Positions 8,482 through 18,511 are shown, counted from the stretch's first letter. The stretch: DNA of 64,000 nucleotides from Xanthocytophaga flava (GCA_030068525.1 JASJOS010000003.1:124001-188000), one strand, 5' to 3'. Numbers and translations: made by a program. Notes: a model not told the origin generated them from the sequence alone.

Positions 8482-9492
8482 TTATCGTACCAGACGTCCT
8501 GAGGTATTACCTTTCATAATCTGCTCTATTTCAGGCACAGTTGCCAGATTCACGTCTGCCTCTACGGTATGCTTCAATGCAGAAGCTGCCACCGCAAATG
8601 TCAGTGCATCCTGCCCATTTGTATAGTGTAATGTACCATAGATAAAGCCGGCCATAAATGCATCGCCACCACCAATACGATCTACAATTGGATTGATGTC
8701 ATATACAGGCGTTTCCAGATACTCTTTCTGATCATAAGAAATACCTTTTAGTTTATTGTAAGAGGCACTCAACGTTTCCCGACGGGTAGTAATGATCTGT
8801 TTGATATTTGGGAAACGCTTCATTACCTGACTGGCAATAGAAACAAAACTATTTGCCTCGTTTGCATCAGGTACAATATCCAGAATATCTTCAGCATCCT
8901 GTTCTGCACATACAATCAGATCACAGCCCGCAATCAGATCAGGCATTACCTCTTTCACTGTTTTACCATATTGCCACAGGTTTCTCCGGTAATTTACATC
9001 GGCTGATACTTTCACCCCCAGTTTACGGGCTACCCGAATTGCATCCGCACAAGCCTGAGCAGCAGAAGCAGAAATTGCCGGTGTAATACCTGTCCAGTGA
9101 AACCACTGTGCATCCTTTAAAATTTCTTCCCAGTTAAACCATGCCGGATCTAAATTGGCAAATGCTGAGCCAGCCCGGTCATACACAATTTTGCTGGCAC
9201 GCATAGATGCACCTACTTCCAGAAAGTAAAGCCCCAACCGGTCGCCTTTAAATACCATATCTTTGGTATCTACTCCATACTTTCTGTAAAATGCGGCAGC
9301 TGCGTATCCCAAGTCATTATCCGGAAAACAGGTAACGTGGCTTACCGGAATACCCAGGTGTGCTAACGATCCTACTACGTTGGCTTCCCCTCCACCGTAG
9401 GTAATATTTAAGTGTCCTGCTTGAATAAACCGGCTATTTAACGGAGCCGATAACCGCATCATGATTTCTCCGAAGGTTACAACTTTTTTCAT
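8482..9492 (-). CDS. kdgK: 2-keto-3-deoxygluconate kinase
   Basis: A PfkB/ribokinase-family sugar kinase converting KDG to KDPG. The N-terminal GEIMMRLS and the C-terminal anion hole and catalytic Asp in GGGDAFMAGFIYG are clear. The start is taken at the ATG at 9492 (MKKVVTFGE), one base past the uxaC stop; a frame opening at 9519 would overlap uxaC by 26 bases and add nine atypical residues. About 336 residues from the chosen start. Pathway context is complete on both sides: Kdu and Uxa enzymes upstream, eda downstream. Confidence 0.92.
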   Translation of the reverse strand: MKKVVTFGEIMMRLSAPLNSRFIQAGHLNITYGGGEANVVGSLAHLGIPVSHVTCFPDNDLGYAAAAFYRKYGVDTKDMVFKGDRLGLYFLEVGASMRASKIVYDRAGSAFANLDPAWFNWEEILKDAQWFHWTGITPAISASAAQACADAIRVARKLGVKVSADVNYRRNLWQYGKTVKEVMPDLIAGCDLIVCAEQDAEDILDIVPDANEANSFVSIASQVMKRFPNIKQIITTRRETLSASYNKLKGISYDQKEYLETPVYDINPIVDRIGGGDAFMAGFIYGTLHYTNGQDALTFAVAASALKHTVEADVNLATVPEIEQIMKGNTSGRLVR

Positions 9493-9493
9493 T

Positions 9494-10894
9494 TTAGAAT
9501 TGGAAGTACTGTTTTGCATTATAGTAACAGATATTCTGGATTATTTGGCCAATCCAAGGAATATCGTTTGGTAATTCGCCATTTTCGATGTCATTACCAA
9601 ATATATTGCATAAAATTCTACGGAAATACTCGTGACGTGGATAAGATAAAAAGCTACGTGAATCGGTGAGCATACCCACAAAACGACTCAGCAATCCCAT
9701 ATTGGAAAGGGCATTCATTTGTTTTTCCATGCCATCTTTCTGATCCATAAACCACCAGCCTGACCCAAACTGGATTTTTCCGGCTATAGAACCATCATTG
9801 AAATTGCCAATCATGGTGGCAATCACTTCATTGTCTCTTGGATTCAGGTTATAGATGATCGTTTTAGCTAACTGATTTGCGGTATCCAGTGTATTCAGAA
9901 ACTTAGCCATAGCACGACCTTGTTCAAAGTCGCCAATGGAATCCCAGCCAGTATCAGGCCCCAGGGTTTTCAACATACGGGAATTGTTATTACGCAAAGC
10001 ACCAATGTGAAACTGCTGTGTCCAGCCTTTCTCCCAATCCCATTGGGCAAAATAAATCAGCATGGCGGACTTGAACTTCAGCTTTTCTGTCTGATTTAGT
10101 GTTTCACCTTTTCGTAATCTTTCAAAATATCCGTTTATCTCAGAATCCGTGTAATCTTCTGCATAGATCTGTTCCAAACCATGATCCGACAATTTACATC
10201 CCATCTGACCAAAGAAGTCATGGCGTTTTTTCAAAGCATCCAGATACTCATCCAGTGTAGTAATAGATATATTGGATACAGCCTCTACTTTGGCAACATA
10301 CTCATTAAAACTAGCTGTATTGTCTACATTCATAGCCTTGTCTGGTCTGAAAGTAGGCAATACCTTTACCTGAAAGCCACTTTTTGCAATAGTCTGATGA
10401 TATTCCAGCGAATCGGTTGGATCATCAGTAGTGCAAAGCGCTTCTACATTCATCTTTGTCAGCAGGTTCCGAACAGAGTATTCCGGAGTAGGAAGCAAGT
10501 CACTACAGGTTTTGTAAATAGAAGCTGCTGTAGTAGGGTTTAAAACTTCTTTGACACCAAAATATCGCTGCAATTCCAGATGAGTCCAGTGATACAATGG
10601 ATTTCGCATTGTATACGGAACTGTCTCAGCCCACTTCTCAAATTTCTCGTAATCTGACTTGTTTCCGGTACAGTAACTCTCATCTATTCCATTGGTACGC
10701 ATAGCTCTCCATTTGTAATGATCGCCATACAGCCATATCTGGGTAAGGTTTTCAAACTTTTTATCTATTGCTATTTCCTGAGGAGGCAAATGGTTATGAT
10801 AGTCAATTATAGGCATTGACTTGGCGAAGTCATGGTATAATTTACGTGCAGTAGCGGTTTGTAACAGAAAATCGTCGTCCAGGAAACTTTTCAT
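9494..10894 (-). CDS. uxaC: Glucuronate/galacturonate isomerase
   Basis: A 466-residue member of the amidohydrolase superfamily matching UxaC (about 470 residues) from end to end. The metal-binding HNH (residues 33-35) is in IIDYHNHLPP, and the C-terminal MLTDSRSFLSYPRHEYFRRILCN is the family signature. It isomerises D-galacturonate to tagaturonate and D-glucuronate to fructuronate in the cytoplasm. Its neighbour uxaB takes the tagaturonate onward. A 118-base gap with a weak GGTGTAT/ATACACC hairpin separates it from uxaB, so partial separation of expression is possible. Confidence 0.95.
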   Translation of the reverse strand: MKSFLDDDFLLQTATARKLYHDFAKSMPIIDYHNHLPPQEIAIDKKFENLTQIWLYGDHYKWRAMRTNGIDESYCTGNKSDYEKFEKWAETVPYTMRNPLYHWTHLELQRYFGVKEVLNPTTAASIYKTCSDLLPTPEYSVRNLLTKMNVEALCTTDDPTDSLEYHQTIAKSGFQVKVLPTFRPDKAMNVDNTASFNEYVAKVEAVSNISITTLDEYLDALKKRHDFFGQMGCKLSDHGLEQIYAEDYTDSEINGYFERLRKGETLNQTEKLKFKSAMLIYFAQWDWEKGWTQQFHIGALRNNNSRMLKTLGPDTGWDSIGDFEQGRAMAKFLNTLDTANQLAKTIIYNLNPRDNEVIATMIGNFNDGSIAGKIQFGSGWWFMDQKDGMEKQMNALSNMGLLSRFVGMLTDSRSFLSYPRHEYFRRILCNIFGNDIENGELPNDIPWIGQIIQNICYYNAKQYFQF

Positions 10895-11012
10895 ATTAAT
10901 CTAAACGGTGTATAGAATGCAAAAAGACAATGATACACCTCTTTTTTTAGGAATAAAATTATTTCAACTATGTTATGTACTTTTTTTATAAGAAGTAAAA
11001 CATGCCTGAGTA

Positions 11013-12551
11013 TTATTGACTCGTCAGCACGTTTTTAGGAAAAAACGAAAATAAAACCTCTCTGACACCTTTTTCCTGCATCTGAATCAGATAGTCGGTT
11101 ACTTTATCTGCAAACCCAGGCAGAGCTGTAAGATCCGTTTCCCACATATTTGTATTTTTTAGGACAGTTGTAACTAATTGCTCCGGACTCACATTTTTCC
11201 AGGCTTCAAAGAAGTAAGAGGCATGACTGTCTTTTATGGGATAGAATGTTCCATGTGCTTGTCCAAAATATGTATCGTTTTCTTCCTTAACAGGTTTGGT
11301 AAAGAGAAGATACGCTGCAAACCCCAGTGAAATATAAGGAGGTGGAGTGCCGAAGTTTTTGTAGTACTGTAATAAGACCGGAATATCCCGCATAATCATC
11401 TTGGATGTATATTCCATAGTAATGTTAATCCAGCGATGTTCAATGAATGGATTGCGGAAACGATCCAGCACTTGCATACCAAAACGTTGAATAGCTTTTT
11501 CAGAAATAGAATAAGGAATACTAGTTCCGATTTCTCCCAACATCAAATTGGAGATAAAAGCTGACATATTTTCATCTGACATGGCTTCCTTTACCGTTGT
11601 AATGCCACTCAGAAAGGCCAGACCGCAGCTAAGTGTATGGGTGCCATTGAGCATACGAAGCTTTAATTCCCGAAACAACTCAATATTCGGCTCTATAATC
11701 ACGCCTTCATCTGCCTGATGAAAAGAGAGAACAGAACGGATATGTTCATTTCCTTCTATAGCCCACAACCGATATACTTCTGACATGGTAATCAGCTCAT
11801 CTGTATAGCCTAGTTGCTGGGTTATTTGCTGCCGGGTTGCCTCATCGGGTTTACCTGGAACGATACGATCTACCAGCGAGTTGCAGCAAAAATTGGAGTT
11901 TTCCAGCCAGTCGAGAAACTCTGTTTCCAGATTATTCCGATGAGCTAGTTCAAACAATATAGACTCAAGCTTTTTACCATTGTTGGGGATTAGCTCGGTT
12001 GGGACAATCACCATTCCTTTGGCAGGATCTCCGGCAAAGGCATTAAATCTTTCATATAGAAATGCCAATAGCTTACCGGGAAACGAAACAGGAGGTGATT
12101 GCCGGATATCATCTTGTATTAACTGGATACCTACCTCTGTAGTATTGGATACAATCACCTGTAATTCCGGGTTATGGGCACATTCCAGTATTTGTTGCCA
12201 TTGTGTTTTTGCAGACAATACCCGACTGATAGCAGAGCAGACCGTGTTGGTTTCGATCTGACTTCCATTGTCTATACCTCTTACGCAAAGCGTGTATAGG
12301 TTATTCTGCTCATCAAAAGCAGTAGCATCACCCGAGTCGGTAGACTTTACAACCACAATCCGACCATTGAATATACCCTGGCGATTGGCTTTATCAATCA
12401 GGTAGTCAGTTAGACCCCGCAACAAAACGCCTGTTCCGAATTGAAGCACTTTTTCCGGTAGCTGAAGCATATCAGGAGTAGGAACAAGCACATTAGGGTT
12501 CTCTTCGAGCAGAGGCAGCAATTTTTCAGCTAAACGGTTCATGATTTTCAA
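11013..12551 (-). CDS. uxaB: Tagaturonate reductase (altronate oxidoreductase)
   Basis: A 512-residue polyol/mannitol dehydrogenase-family enzyme. The N-terminal Rossmann entry FGTGVLLRGLTDYLIDKA and IVVVKSTDSG bind NAD(H); the NGTHTLSCGLAFLSG and FRNPFIEHRWINIT blocks carry the family's catalytic Lys/Asn/His region and are typical of UxaB. It reduces tagaturonate to altronate. The next enzyme, altronate dehydratase UxaA, is not encoded in this window. The gene starts only 3 bases after the pectinesterase gene. UxaB rather than UxaC-linked fructuronate reductase UxuB is chosen on these blocks; moderately sure. Confidence 0.9.
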   Translation of the reverse strand: MKIMNRLAEKLLPLLEENPNVLVPTPDMLQLPEKVLQFGTGVLLRGLTDYLIDKANRQGIFNGRIVVVKSTDSGDATAFDEQNNLYTLCVRGIDNGSQIETNTVCSAISRVLSAKTQWQQILECAHNPELQVIVSNTTEVGIQLIQDDIRQSPPVSFPGKLLAFLYERFNAFAGDPAKGMVIVPTELIPNNGKKLESILFELAHRNNLETEFLDWLENSNFCCNSLVDRIVPGKPDEATRQQITQQLGYTDELITMSEVYRLWAIEGNEHIRSVLSFHQADEGVIIEPNIELFRELKLRMLNGTHTLSCGLAFLSGITTVKEAMSDENMSAFISNLMLGEIGTSIPYSISEKAIQRFGMQVLDRFRNPFIEHRWINITMEYTSKMIMRDIPVLLQYYKNFGTPPPYISLGFAAYLLFTKPVKEENDTYFGQAHGTFYPIKDSHASYFFEAWKNVSPEQLVTTVLKNTNMWETDLTALPGFADKVTDYLIQMQEKGVREVLFSFFPKNVLTSQ

Positions 12552-12554
12552 TTT

Positions 12555-13640
12555 TTAGTTCTTTTGCCTGGATTTATTTTTTAGAGGATTCCACTTTCCA
12601 TTGAAGGTCCACTCCGGGGTAATCTGTTTGAGAGAAACAGAGGCGGTTGGCAGATTGTCTACATGCCAGATAAAGTCTCCTCCTTTGCGATGACAGTTAT
12701 AATAGTAGACTCGCTTACCCCACTGTAACGGCTTGGGCGCGGAGGTTACCCAATAAATGTCTGCATCAGCCATTGTTTCTGCAAACTGGCAGTTGATCAG
12801 ATAAAATTGTGCTTCTTTATGAAACCGTCCAAGCTTAAATCCGGGATCACCTTCAAAGACACAATCTTTCAGTACTGTTTTGCAGGAGGCATTGTTGGAA
12901 CCATCATGCCAGATAGCAGCATTCAAATTATGACAAATAAACCGACAACCCTCTGCATACGCCCAGCCACGGGGACAATAAAAATCAACATCGCCTTCCA
13001 TGGTACAATTCTGAAAATAGTACATTCCTGCTTCTACATCCCAGGGACTCACTGTATCTCCACCACCTGCCCGTAAGGTGCAGTTTTTGAAGACAAGGCG
13101 GATAGCTCCCGGAAATGACCGCATGGCAAACTGGTGACCATTTTTACGAACTATCTTTGAACCTTCCGGTTCGTTCGCTTCACGAGGCAATGCATAAGCT
13201 TTTTTAGTACCACTGTTTTGCCCGGATTCACCTACACAGTTTACAACAGTATCTTTGGTTGCTGTAAAACCATATGTATTAAGAATGGTGAGGTTCTCAA
13301 AAGTCAGATCATGCCCTTTTACATTTACAGTGGCTGCACCCCAGTCATCCGGGTTAGCGCAACGCCAGACATCTCTGGGTAATGACGTTTGGATAATCAC
13401 CCCTTTCTCGCTCTCCCCCTGTAAACGCACATAGGATCGGGTAATAAACAGTTTCTCATTATAGACACCATTCTTTATAAAAACTACGCGTTCTGTTTGA
13501 GAAAGTGTATCCAGACTGTTAATGGCGTCCTGAATGTTCCGAAATTTACCGGAGCCGTCCTGAGCAACCACTATCCGTTGTCCACTAGCACTACCCATTA
13601 TCCCACATAAAAGCAATACCATGCATAAAAATCCTTTCAT
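12555..13640 (-). CDS. Secreted pectinesterase-family protein
   Basis: A 361-residue right-handed beta-helix protein with a signal peptide (about residues 1-20, MKGFLCMVLLLCGIMGSASG) followed by the family opening VVAQDGSGKFRNIQDAINS. It belongs to CE8, which removes methyl esters from polygalacturonan. The core motif GDVDFYCPRGWAYAEGC supplies the catalytic Asp in a form differing from the usual GxVDFIFG, and the usual LGRPW near the active site reads LGRFH here. The Gln-containing strand reads HQFAMRS. It may therefore be a divergent esterase acting on an unusual methylated or decorated fragment. Part of the pectin operon, 38 bases after the GH88/105 gene. Confidence 0.85.
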   Translation of the reverse strand: MKGFLCMVLLLCGIMGSASGQRIVVAQDGSGKFRNIQDAINSLDTLSQTERVVFIKNGVYNEKLFITRSYVRLQGESEKGVIIQTSLPRDVWRCANPDDWGAATVNVKGHDLTFENLTILNTYGFTATKDTVVNCVGESGQNSGTKKAYALPREANEPEGSKIVRKNGHQFAMRSFPGAIRLVFKNCTLRAGGGDTVSPWDVEAGMYYFQNCTMEGDVDFYCPRGWAYAEGCRFICHNLNAAIWHDGSNNASCKTVLKDCVFEGDPGFKLGRFHKEAQFYLINCQFAETMADADIYWVTSAPKPLQWGKRVYYYNCHRKGGDFIWHVDNLPTASVSLKQITPEWTFNGKWNPLKNKSRQKN

Positions 13641-13678
13641 GAGTCGATCTTGTTTTGACGATGTGCAGAGGGCACTGC

Positions 13679-15598
13679 TTATTTTTTAGCTATAGAACTA
13701 TTGCCAGACAACAGCCAGGCAGATAAATTTTTAGCCGCCTTAAAGTTTTCATATTCCATAGGGAGGCGTTTGCCATTCAGGTATTCATTGTAGATCCATG
13801 GATCTCCCAATACGAAGACTTTCCCTTTTCCCACATTGGCAACTGCCATCACTACATCCCCTCCTTCTGACAAGATAGATTTAGCAGGAGCCTTTACTGA
13901 CAAAGTCAGAAGTTCTTTTACAAAAATCTTCTTAGGATCTTTAAAGATGGGGTGATTGGCAGGAATATCAAATTTGCCTTGTTCAAATACATCGTTTTTA
14001 ACCATGTTGCGGCTTTTGCCTGTAAATTCGATTCCAAAAGCTTTGGTTAGTGTATTAAAGTGTTTCCATTCTACATTCGCCGTATCGTTGGCCAGGAGTA
14101 CAAGTGTACCACCATTCTTTACCCAGGTGCTGATCGTATTTACATGTGAAGGCTGAATGTAGTTGGGATTGGCGGTTTCTTTGGGTGTATCAGGGTCTAC
14201 AATAATATAGACATCTACATTTTTAAGATTGGCAGCAGAAGGTGCGTCTGGTATAGCAACGGTCTGGCTACCGTACTCCTGGAATATGTTACCCCATAGC
14301 GAATAACCAGAATCTTTGGGATCATCCCAGGTATAGTGGAAACGTTCTGTTTTACCTTCTTTAGTTTTGCGGTATTCGTTATTGAAATAATAATCCAATG
14401 CTACAATTTTGCCTTTACCTACAGACAGATCTGGTGCAATTTCCATCTCGATACTTGCCATGATAAAAGGGCCAACACCTTTCAGATCATCTTTGCGTAT
14501 GCGTTCGCTGAGGTAGTATTCGTAGCTTCCATCACGATACGGATCGCCACCTAGTCCACTTACAGATACAGTCTTCTCCAGGTGAATCATGCCTTTGTCA
14601 TCGGTAGAAATGAAATTCTTCAGAATGCCTTCATATCCTTTGCGGGCATTAACCATAAATGAATCTTTCAAATAGCCCATCCGAACACCCTTAGCCAGAG
14701 CATAGACAAACATACAAGAGCCAGAAGCTTCCATGTAGTTTCCTTTGCCTGTAAGTTTATCTGTTACCTGATACCATGCACCTTCTTTAGGGTCCTGGTA
14801 TTTGATAACAGCCGTCATAAGGCGATCCAGAATAGGGATTAGTTCTTTACGGCGTGGATGATTGGCAGGTATATAGTCCAGTACATCTACCAATGCCATA
14901 GCGTACCAGCCCATGGCACGACTCCAGAAGTTAGGAGACTTTCCGGTTGCAGGATCTGCCCATTTCTGTTCCCGACTTTCATCCCATCCATGATACAGCA
15001 AACCTGTTTTCTCATCGCGGGTATTTTGTTCCATCCATACAAACTGATTGATAATGTCATTGAAATTGTCAGGCTCATCAAATAGAATACTGTATTCTGC
15101 ATAGAAAGGCTCAGCCATATACAAGCCATCCAGCCACATCTGGTAAGGATACCGTTTTTTATGCCAGAATCCTCCTTCTTTGGTTCGTGGTTGGTTTTTT
15201 AGCTGCTGACGAAGTACCTGAGCAGCAAGTTTGTATTTTTCCTGACCAGTTTGCTGATACAACATCAGTAGAGATCGTCCCGGAGTGATATGATCACTGT
15301 TATACTCATCCATTTTATAGGTTCGGATGCTACCATCCTCCATCACAAACCCATCAATTATTTTCTTGATATAGCGATAGTAGGCGGCATCTCCTGTACG
15401 GAACCACACTCTTTCCACAGCTTTCAGAAATAAACCTTCTTCATAGTTCCAGTTAGCTCTTCCTCCGGGATAGGAAATCGAATCTTTATTGGCATCCATT
15501 ATACTGGCTGTCATTCGTTCTGACCAGGTGGGTGTCTGTGCCATTGCAGATACAAAAAGTGCCAGCATGCAATAGCACAGAAGAAGTTGTTTTTTCAT
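13679..15598 (-). CDS. Unsaturated rhamnogalacturonyl/uronyl hydrolase (GH105/GH88) with C-terminal DUF4350-like domain
   Basis: The start is placed at the ATG at 15598 because it begins a signal peptide (MKKQLLLCYCMLALFVSAMAQ); eight further codons are open to 15622. Residues about 25-390 form the alpha/alpha-barrel of YteR-type GH105 enzymes: MWLDGLYMAEPFYAEY carries the catalytic Asp, with RAMGWYAMALVDVLDYIP and GSCMFVYALAKG as further family blocks. It removes the 4,5-unsaturated uronate left by pectate or rhamnogalacturonan lyases. A second domain (about 410-640, VDVYIIVDPDTP, WVKNGGTLVLLAND) looks like the DUF4350/glutamine amidotransferase-like fold often fused to this family. Secreted or periplasmic. 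Confidence 0.88.
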   Translation of the reverse strand: MKKQLLLCYCMLALFVSAMAQTPTWSERMTASIMDANKDSISYPGGRANWNYEEGLFLKAVERVWFRTGDAAYYRYIKKIIDGFVMEDGSIRTYKMDEYNSDHITPGRSLLMLYQQTGQEKYKLAAQVLRQQLKNQPRTKEGGFWHKKRYPYQMWLDGLYMAEPFYAEYSILFDEPDNFNDIINQFVWMEQNTRDEKTGLLYHGWDESREQKWADPATGKSPNFWSRAMGWYAMALVDVLDYIPANHPRRKELIPILDRLMTAVIKYQDPKEGAWYQVTDKLTGKGNYMEASGSCMFVYALAKGVRMGYLKDSFMVNARKGYEGILKNFISTDDKGMIHLEKTVSVSGLGGDPYRDGSYEYYLSERIRKDDLKGVGPFIMASIEMEIAPDLSVGKGKIVALDYYFNNEYRKTKEGKTERFHYTWDDPKDSGYSLWGNIFQEYGSQTVAIPDAPSAANLKNVDVYIIVDPDTPKETANPNYIQPSHVNTISTWVKNGGTLVLLANDTANVEWKHFNTLTKAFGIEFTGKSRNMVKNDVFEQGKFDIPANHPIFKDPKKIFVKELLTLSVKAPAKSILSEGGDVVMAVANVGKGKVFVLGDPWIYNEYLNGKRLPMEYENFKAAKNLSAWLLSGNSSIAKK

Positions 15599-15668
15599 GA
15601 GAAGGTCGTTTATGGGTTTCATTTTGCTTTTACAAACAAGAGTGGCTTACGTTAGAGGTTGTCTAAAC

Positions 15669-16016
15669 TTATTTTATAAAGTCTTCCCGTAGCGGATTAA
15701 ATACATCTACCAGTACACCCTCTTCCAGACAGAGCGCACCATGTACTACATCCGGAGGAATAAAATAGACATCTCCTTTCTTCAGGACCTGCTTTTCATC
15801 AGCAATGGTAATTTCGAAGGCACCACTTTCTACATAACTTATCTGGGTATGGTAGTGATGATGCAATGCACCCACGCCTCCTGTTTCAAAAGCAACTTTG
15901 ACCATCATAAGATCCTGATTGTAGGCCATCACCTTACGTTTAACCCCTTGCCCTACAACTTCCCAGGCAATGTCCTGATCCTTGATAAATACGTTTGTCT
16001 GAATAGCGTCTGACAT
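15669..16016 (-). CDS. kdgF: Cupin protein, KdgF-like (unsaturated uronate ring opening)
   Basis: A 115-residue single cupin. Metal ligands are visible as His52/His54 (and His56) in LHHHYHTQ, with Gln58, and a later His in PPDVVHG, matching KdgF. KdgF turns 4,5-unsaturated galacturonate into linear 5-keto-4-deoxyuronate (DKI), the substrate of KduI. The gene sits between the GH88/105 enzyme, which releases that unsaturated uronate, and the polygalacturonase, with kduI and kduD just upstream, so the pathway logic supports the call. No signal peptide. Confidence 0.87.
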   Translation of the reverse strand: MSDAIQTNVFIKDQDIAWEVVGQGVKRKVMAYNQDLMMVKVAFETGGVGALHHHYHTQISYVESGAFEITIADEKQVLKKGDVYFIPPDVVHGALCLEEGVLVDVFNPLREDFIK

Positions 16017-16039
16017 ATCTGGTTGTATAAGTCTGTTTT

Positions 16040-18373
16040 TTATTTTTTCTGAATTACCTTGGCGGATACTTTTTCGCCGAGTTCGATTTCCTTTTTGGCT
16101 TTGGTTCCATCCGTATTCAGCAATCGGATGTTTTTGGAGCGATCACCTGTAACCTTCACCAGAAGGTCTGTATTTTCTGGGTAACGGATATTATCCAGCA
16201 CTACCTGCTGGCTATTCTGAATCTGCATAACTGTTTTCTCTTCCGGAAGCAATACAATATCTTTTAGCTGAATATTACTGCCCTCAATACACACCAATCC
16301 CTTTTTACTCTGAATCATTGCATTTTCGATCAGAATATCTTGTACATTCATTTCAGGCAACCCCCGTACCATAATAGCTGTTTCGGCACCCTGACAAATG
16401 ACATGATGTACATAGAAGTCTCTGAATTGTGGTGTACCTTCATTGACAGGTTTGGATTCTATTACAGGCAATTCTTTCTTGTCTCCCGGCTGAGGAACAG
16501 GATCTTTGGCGCTGTAGTACATATCAAACAAGATAGCCTCTCCAGCAATGTTGGTCATTTGGATGTCTTTCACATAGATCTTTTCTACAATGCCTCCTCG
16601 TCCACGGGTAGTTTTAAAGCGTAGTCCGACATCAGTACCCATGAAAGTACAATTGGATACAAACAGGTTTCTGGCTCCTCCGGACATCTCACTGCCAATC
16701 ACAAAGCCACCGTGTGCATGATAGACAGTAGAGTTACGTATACTAATGTTTTCTGTAGGAACGCCACGTTTACGGCCTTCTTCATCCCGGCCTGATTTGA
16801 TACAGATGCCATCATCCCCTACATCAAACGTACAGTCTTCAATTACTCCATTCCTGCAGGATTCCAGATCTACACCATCCCCATTCTGCGCATACCACGG
16901 ATTTTTTACATAGAGATTGCGCAATGTAATATGCTCACACAGAAGTGGATGCAGACACCACGCCGGAGAGTTCTGAAAGGTAATACTCTCTAATAATACA
17001 CGTTTGCAATTGGTCAGTACCAGCAGATTGGGACGTAGAAAATCTTTGATGGATGTGACATCTTTTTCTTTACCAGGCTCCAGTACTCCTGCTTTGGGTG
17101 TCAATGATCCTTTATACGCCTTCTCAGAGGGATACCAGGTTTCTTTATTATCCGATAATACACCGCCTGAAGTTGTCAGTTTTTGCCATTGTCCGGCTGT
17201 CAGTTTGCTTTTCTTTACAGGTCGCCAGGCATCTCCGGCTCCATCAATGATACCTGGACCTGTAATAGCTATATTCTCCAGGTCTGTACCTGAAATAGGC
17301 TGCTGACAACGTACTGCAGGTAAGCCTTCCCAATTGGTTTGTACCAGTGGGTACTGATCAAAATCTGAGGAAAACTGCAGGATAGCACCTTTGGCAAGAT
17401 GCAGGTTGATGTTGCTTTTTAATACAACAGGTCCTGTAACCCATAAACCTTGTGGAATCAGTACTGTTCCACCACCCGCTTTGCTGCAGGCGTCTATTGC
17501 ATCTGCAATAGCCTTCGTGTTCAGTGTGATACCATCTGCTTTGGCTCCATAGGTGACAATAGAGAAAGTATCTTTCCGGAATGCAGGTTCCTGTACTGCT
17601 GGTAACTCATACGTATATTTTTCAGGTGAGAACTTTTCCAGGTAAGAAGCCAGTGGAATATTTTGTGTCTTAATCGCATCTGCAACCAGAGAAGCCATTA
17701 CAGAAGCGCCATATTTTGAAAAATGGGTGTCATCAATCTTCTTCTCCGGAAATTTAGGATAAACTTTTCCTTCCAGATGCATAAATAACTGCTTTGACCC
17801 CTCTACTCCATGATTTACTATTACCTTACGGCTGGCTTCATGCAGATCAATTAAGGGGACATTCATTTCTTTTGCAACCGCTTTTACCACTGCCGGATAG
17901 TCACCATGCTGATCTACAAAGTTTCCGTTCTCGTCAAACTTACGGCGCATAACAGGTGTCAGCAGTATGGGTGAAGCTCCTTTTGCCCGTGTTTCTTTGA
18001 TATACCGAATCAGGTTCTGCTTATAGTCAGTCTGAGGTGCAGCATAGCGGGAGGTGTCACTTACTTTCTGGTCATTGTGCCCAAACTGAATCAATACCCA
18101 GTCTCCCTTCTGTAACTGGTTGTGTACTTTGTCCCAGTGCCCTAGCGTCCGGAAGCTTTTGGTACTACGTCCATTTACTGCATGATTCTGTATTTCTACA
18201 TCAGTTGTAAAGAACTCAGAAAATACCATTCCCCAACCTGTTTCAGGAGCATCTGAAGGAGCTTTATTGGCCATGGTAGAGTCTCCAATCAGAAATATTC
18301 TCGGTTTGGAGTCCAAGAATGAGAAGGCTGTAAGCAGCAGGAGGGCTGATGTATAAATCAGATATTTTTTCAT
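16040..18373 (-). CDS. Fused rhamnogalacturonan acetylesterase (SGNH/CE12) and GH28 polygalacturonase
   Basis: A 777-residue secreted two-enzyme fusion. After a signal peptide (about 1-22) the SGNH esterase half holds GDST (Ser32), the Gly in NGRSTKSF (68) and GHND (98-101), ending with DDTHFSKYG (Asp/His, about 215), as in CE12 acetylesterases. From about residue 270 (IVTYGAKADGITLNTKAI) a GH28 beta-helix follows, with NGDGVD (Asp499), GDDGICIKSG (Asp520/Asp521), HGGFVIGSE and LRFKTTRGRGG as the catalytic series. One polypeptide could therefore strip acetyl groups and then cut the galacturonan backbone. It lies 23 bases before kdgF. Confidence 0.9.
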   Translation of the reverse strand: MKKYLIYTSALLLLTAFSFLDSKPRIFLIGDSTMANKAPSDAPETGWGMVFSEFFTTDVEIQNHAVNGRSTKSFRTLGHWDKVHNQLQKGDWVLIQFGHNDQKVSDTSRYAAPQTDYKQNLIRYIKETRAKGASPILLTPVMRRKFDENGNFVDQHGDYPAVVKAVAKEMNVPLIDLHEASRKVIVNHGVEGSKQLFMHLEGKVYPKFPEKKIDDTHFSKYGASVMASLVADAIKTQNIPLASYLEKFSPEKYTYELPAVQEPAFRKDTFSIVTYGAKADGITLNTKAIADAIDACSKAGGGTVLIPQGLWVTGPVVLKSNINLHLAKGAILQFSSDFDQYPLVQTNWEGLPAVRCQQPISGTDLENIAITGPGIIDGAGDAWRPVKKSKLTAGQWQKLTTSGGVLSDNKETWYPSEKAYKGSLTPKAGVLEPGKEKDVTSIKDFLRPNLLVLTNCKRVLLESITFQNSPAWCLHPLLCEHITLRNLYVKNPWYAQNGDGVDLESCRNGVIEDCTFDVGDDGICIKSGRDEEGRKRGVPTENISIRNSTVYHAHGGFVIGSEMSGGARNLFVSNCTFMGTDVGLRFKTTRGRGGIVEKIYVKDIQMTNIAGEAILFDMYYSAKDPVPQPGDKKELPVIESKPVNEGTPQFRDFYVHHVICQGAETAIMVRGLPEMNVQDILIENAMIQSKKGLVCIEGSNIQLKDIVLLPEEKTVMQIQNSQQVVLDNIRYPENTDLLVKVTGDRSKNIRLLNTDGTKAKKEIELGEKVSAKVIQKK

Positions 18374-18511
18374 AAGAAGATAACGACAGTTGAAAATCAG
18401 GAACAGGCAATATGCCTGCCCTGATTGCGTGAACTTGATACCCCTATTTATATAGGACTTGTTAAAAGTTTCTTTATAGAATCACTCTGATTATTCTACT
18501 TCTTACAATTT

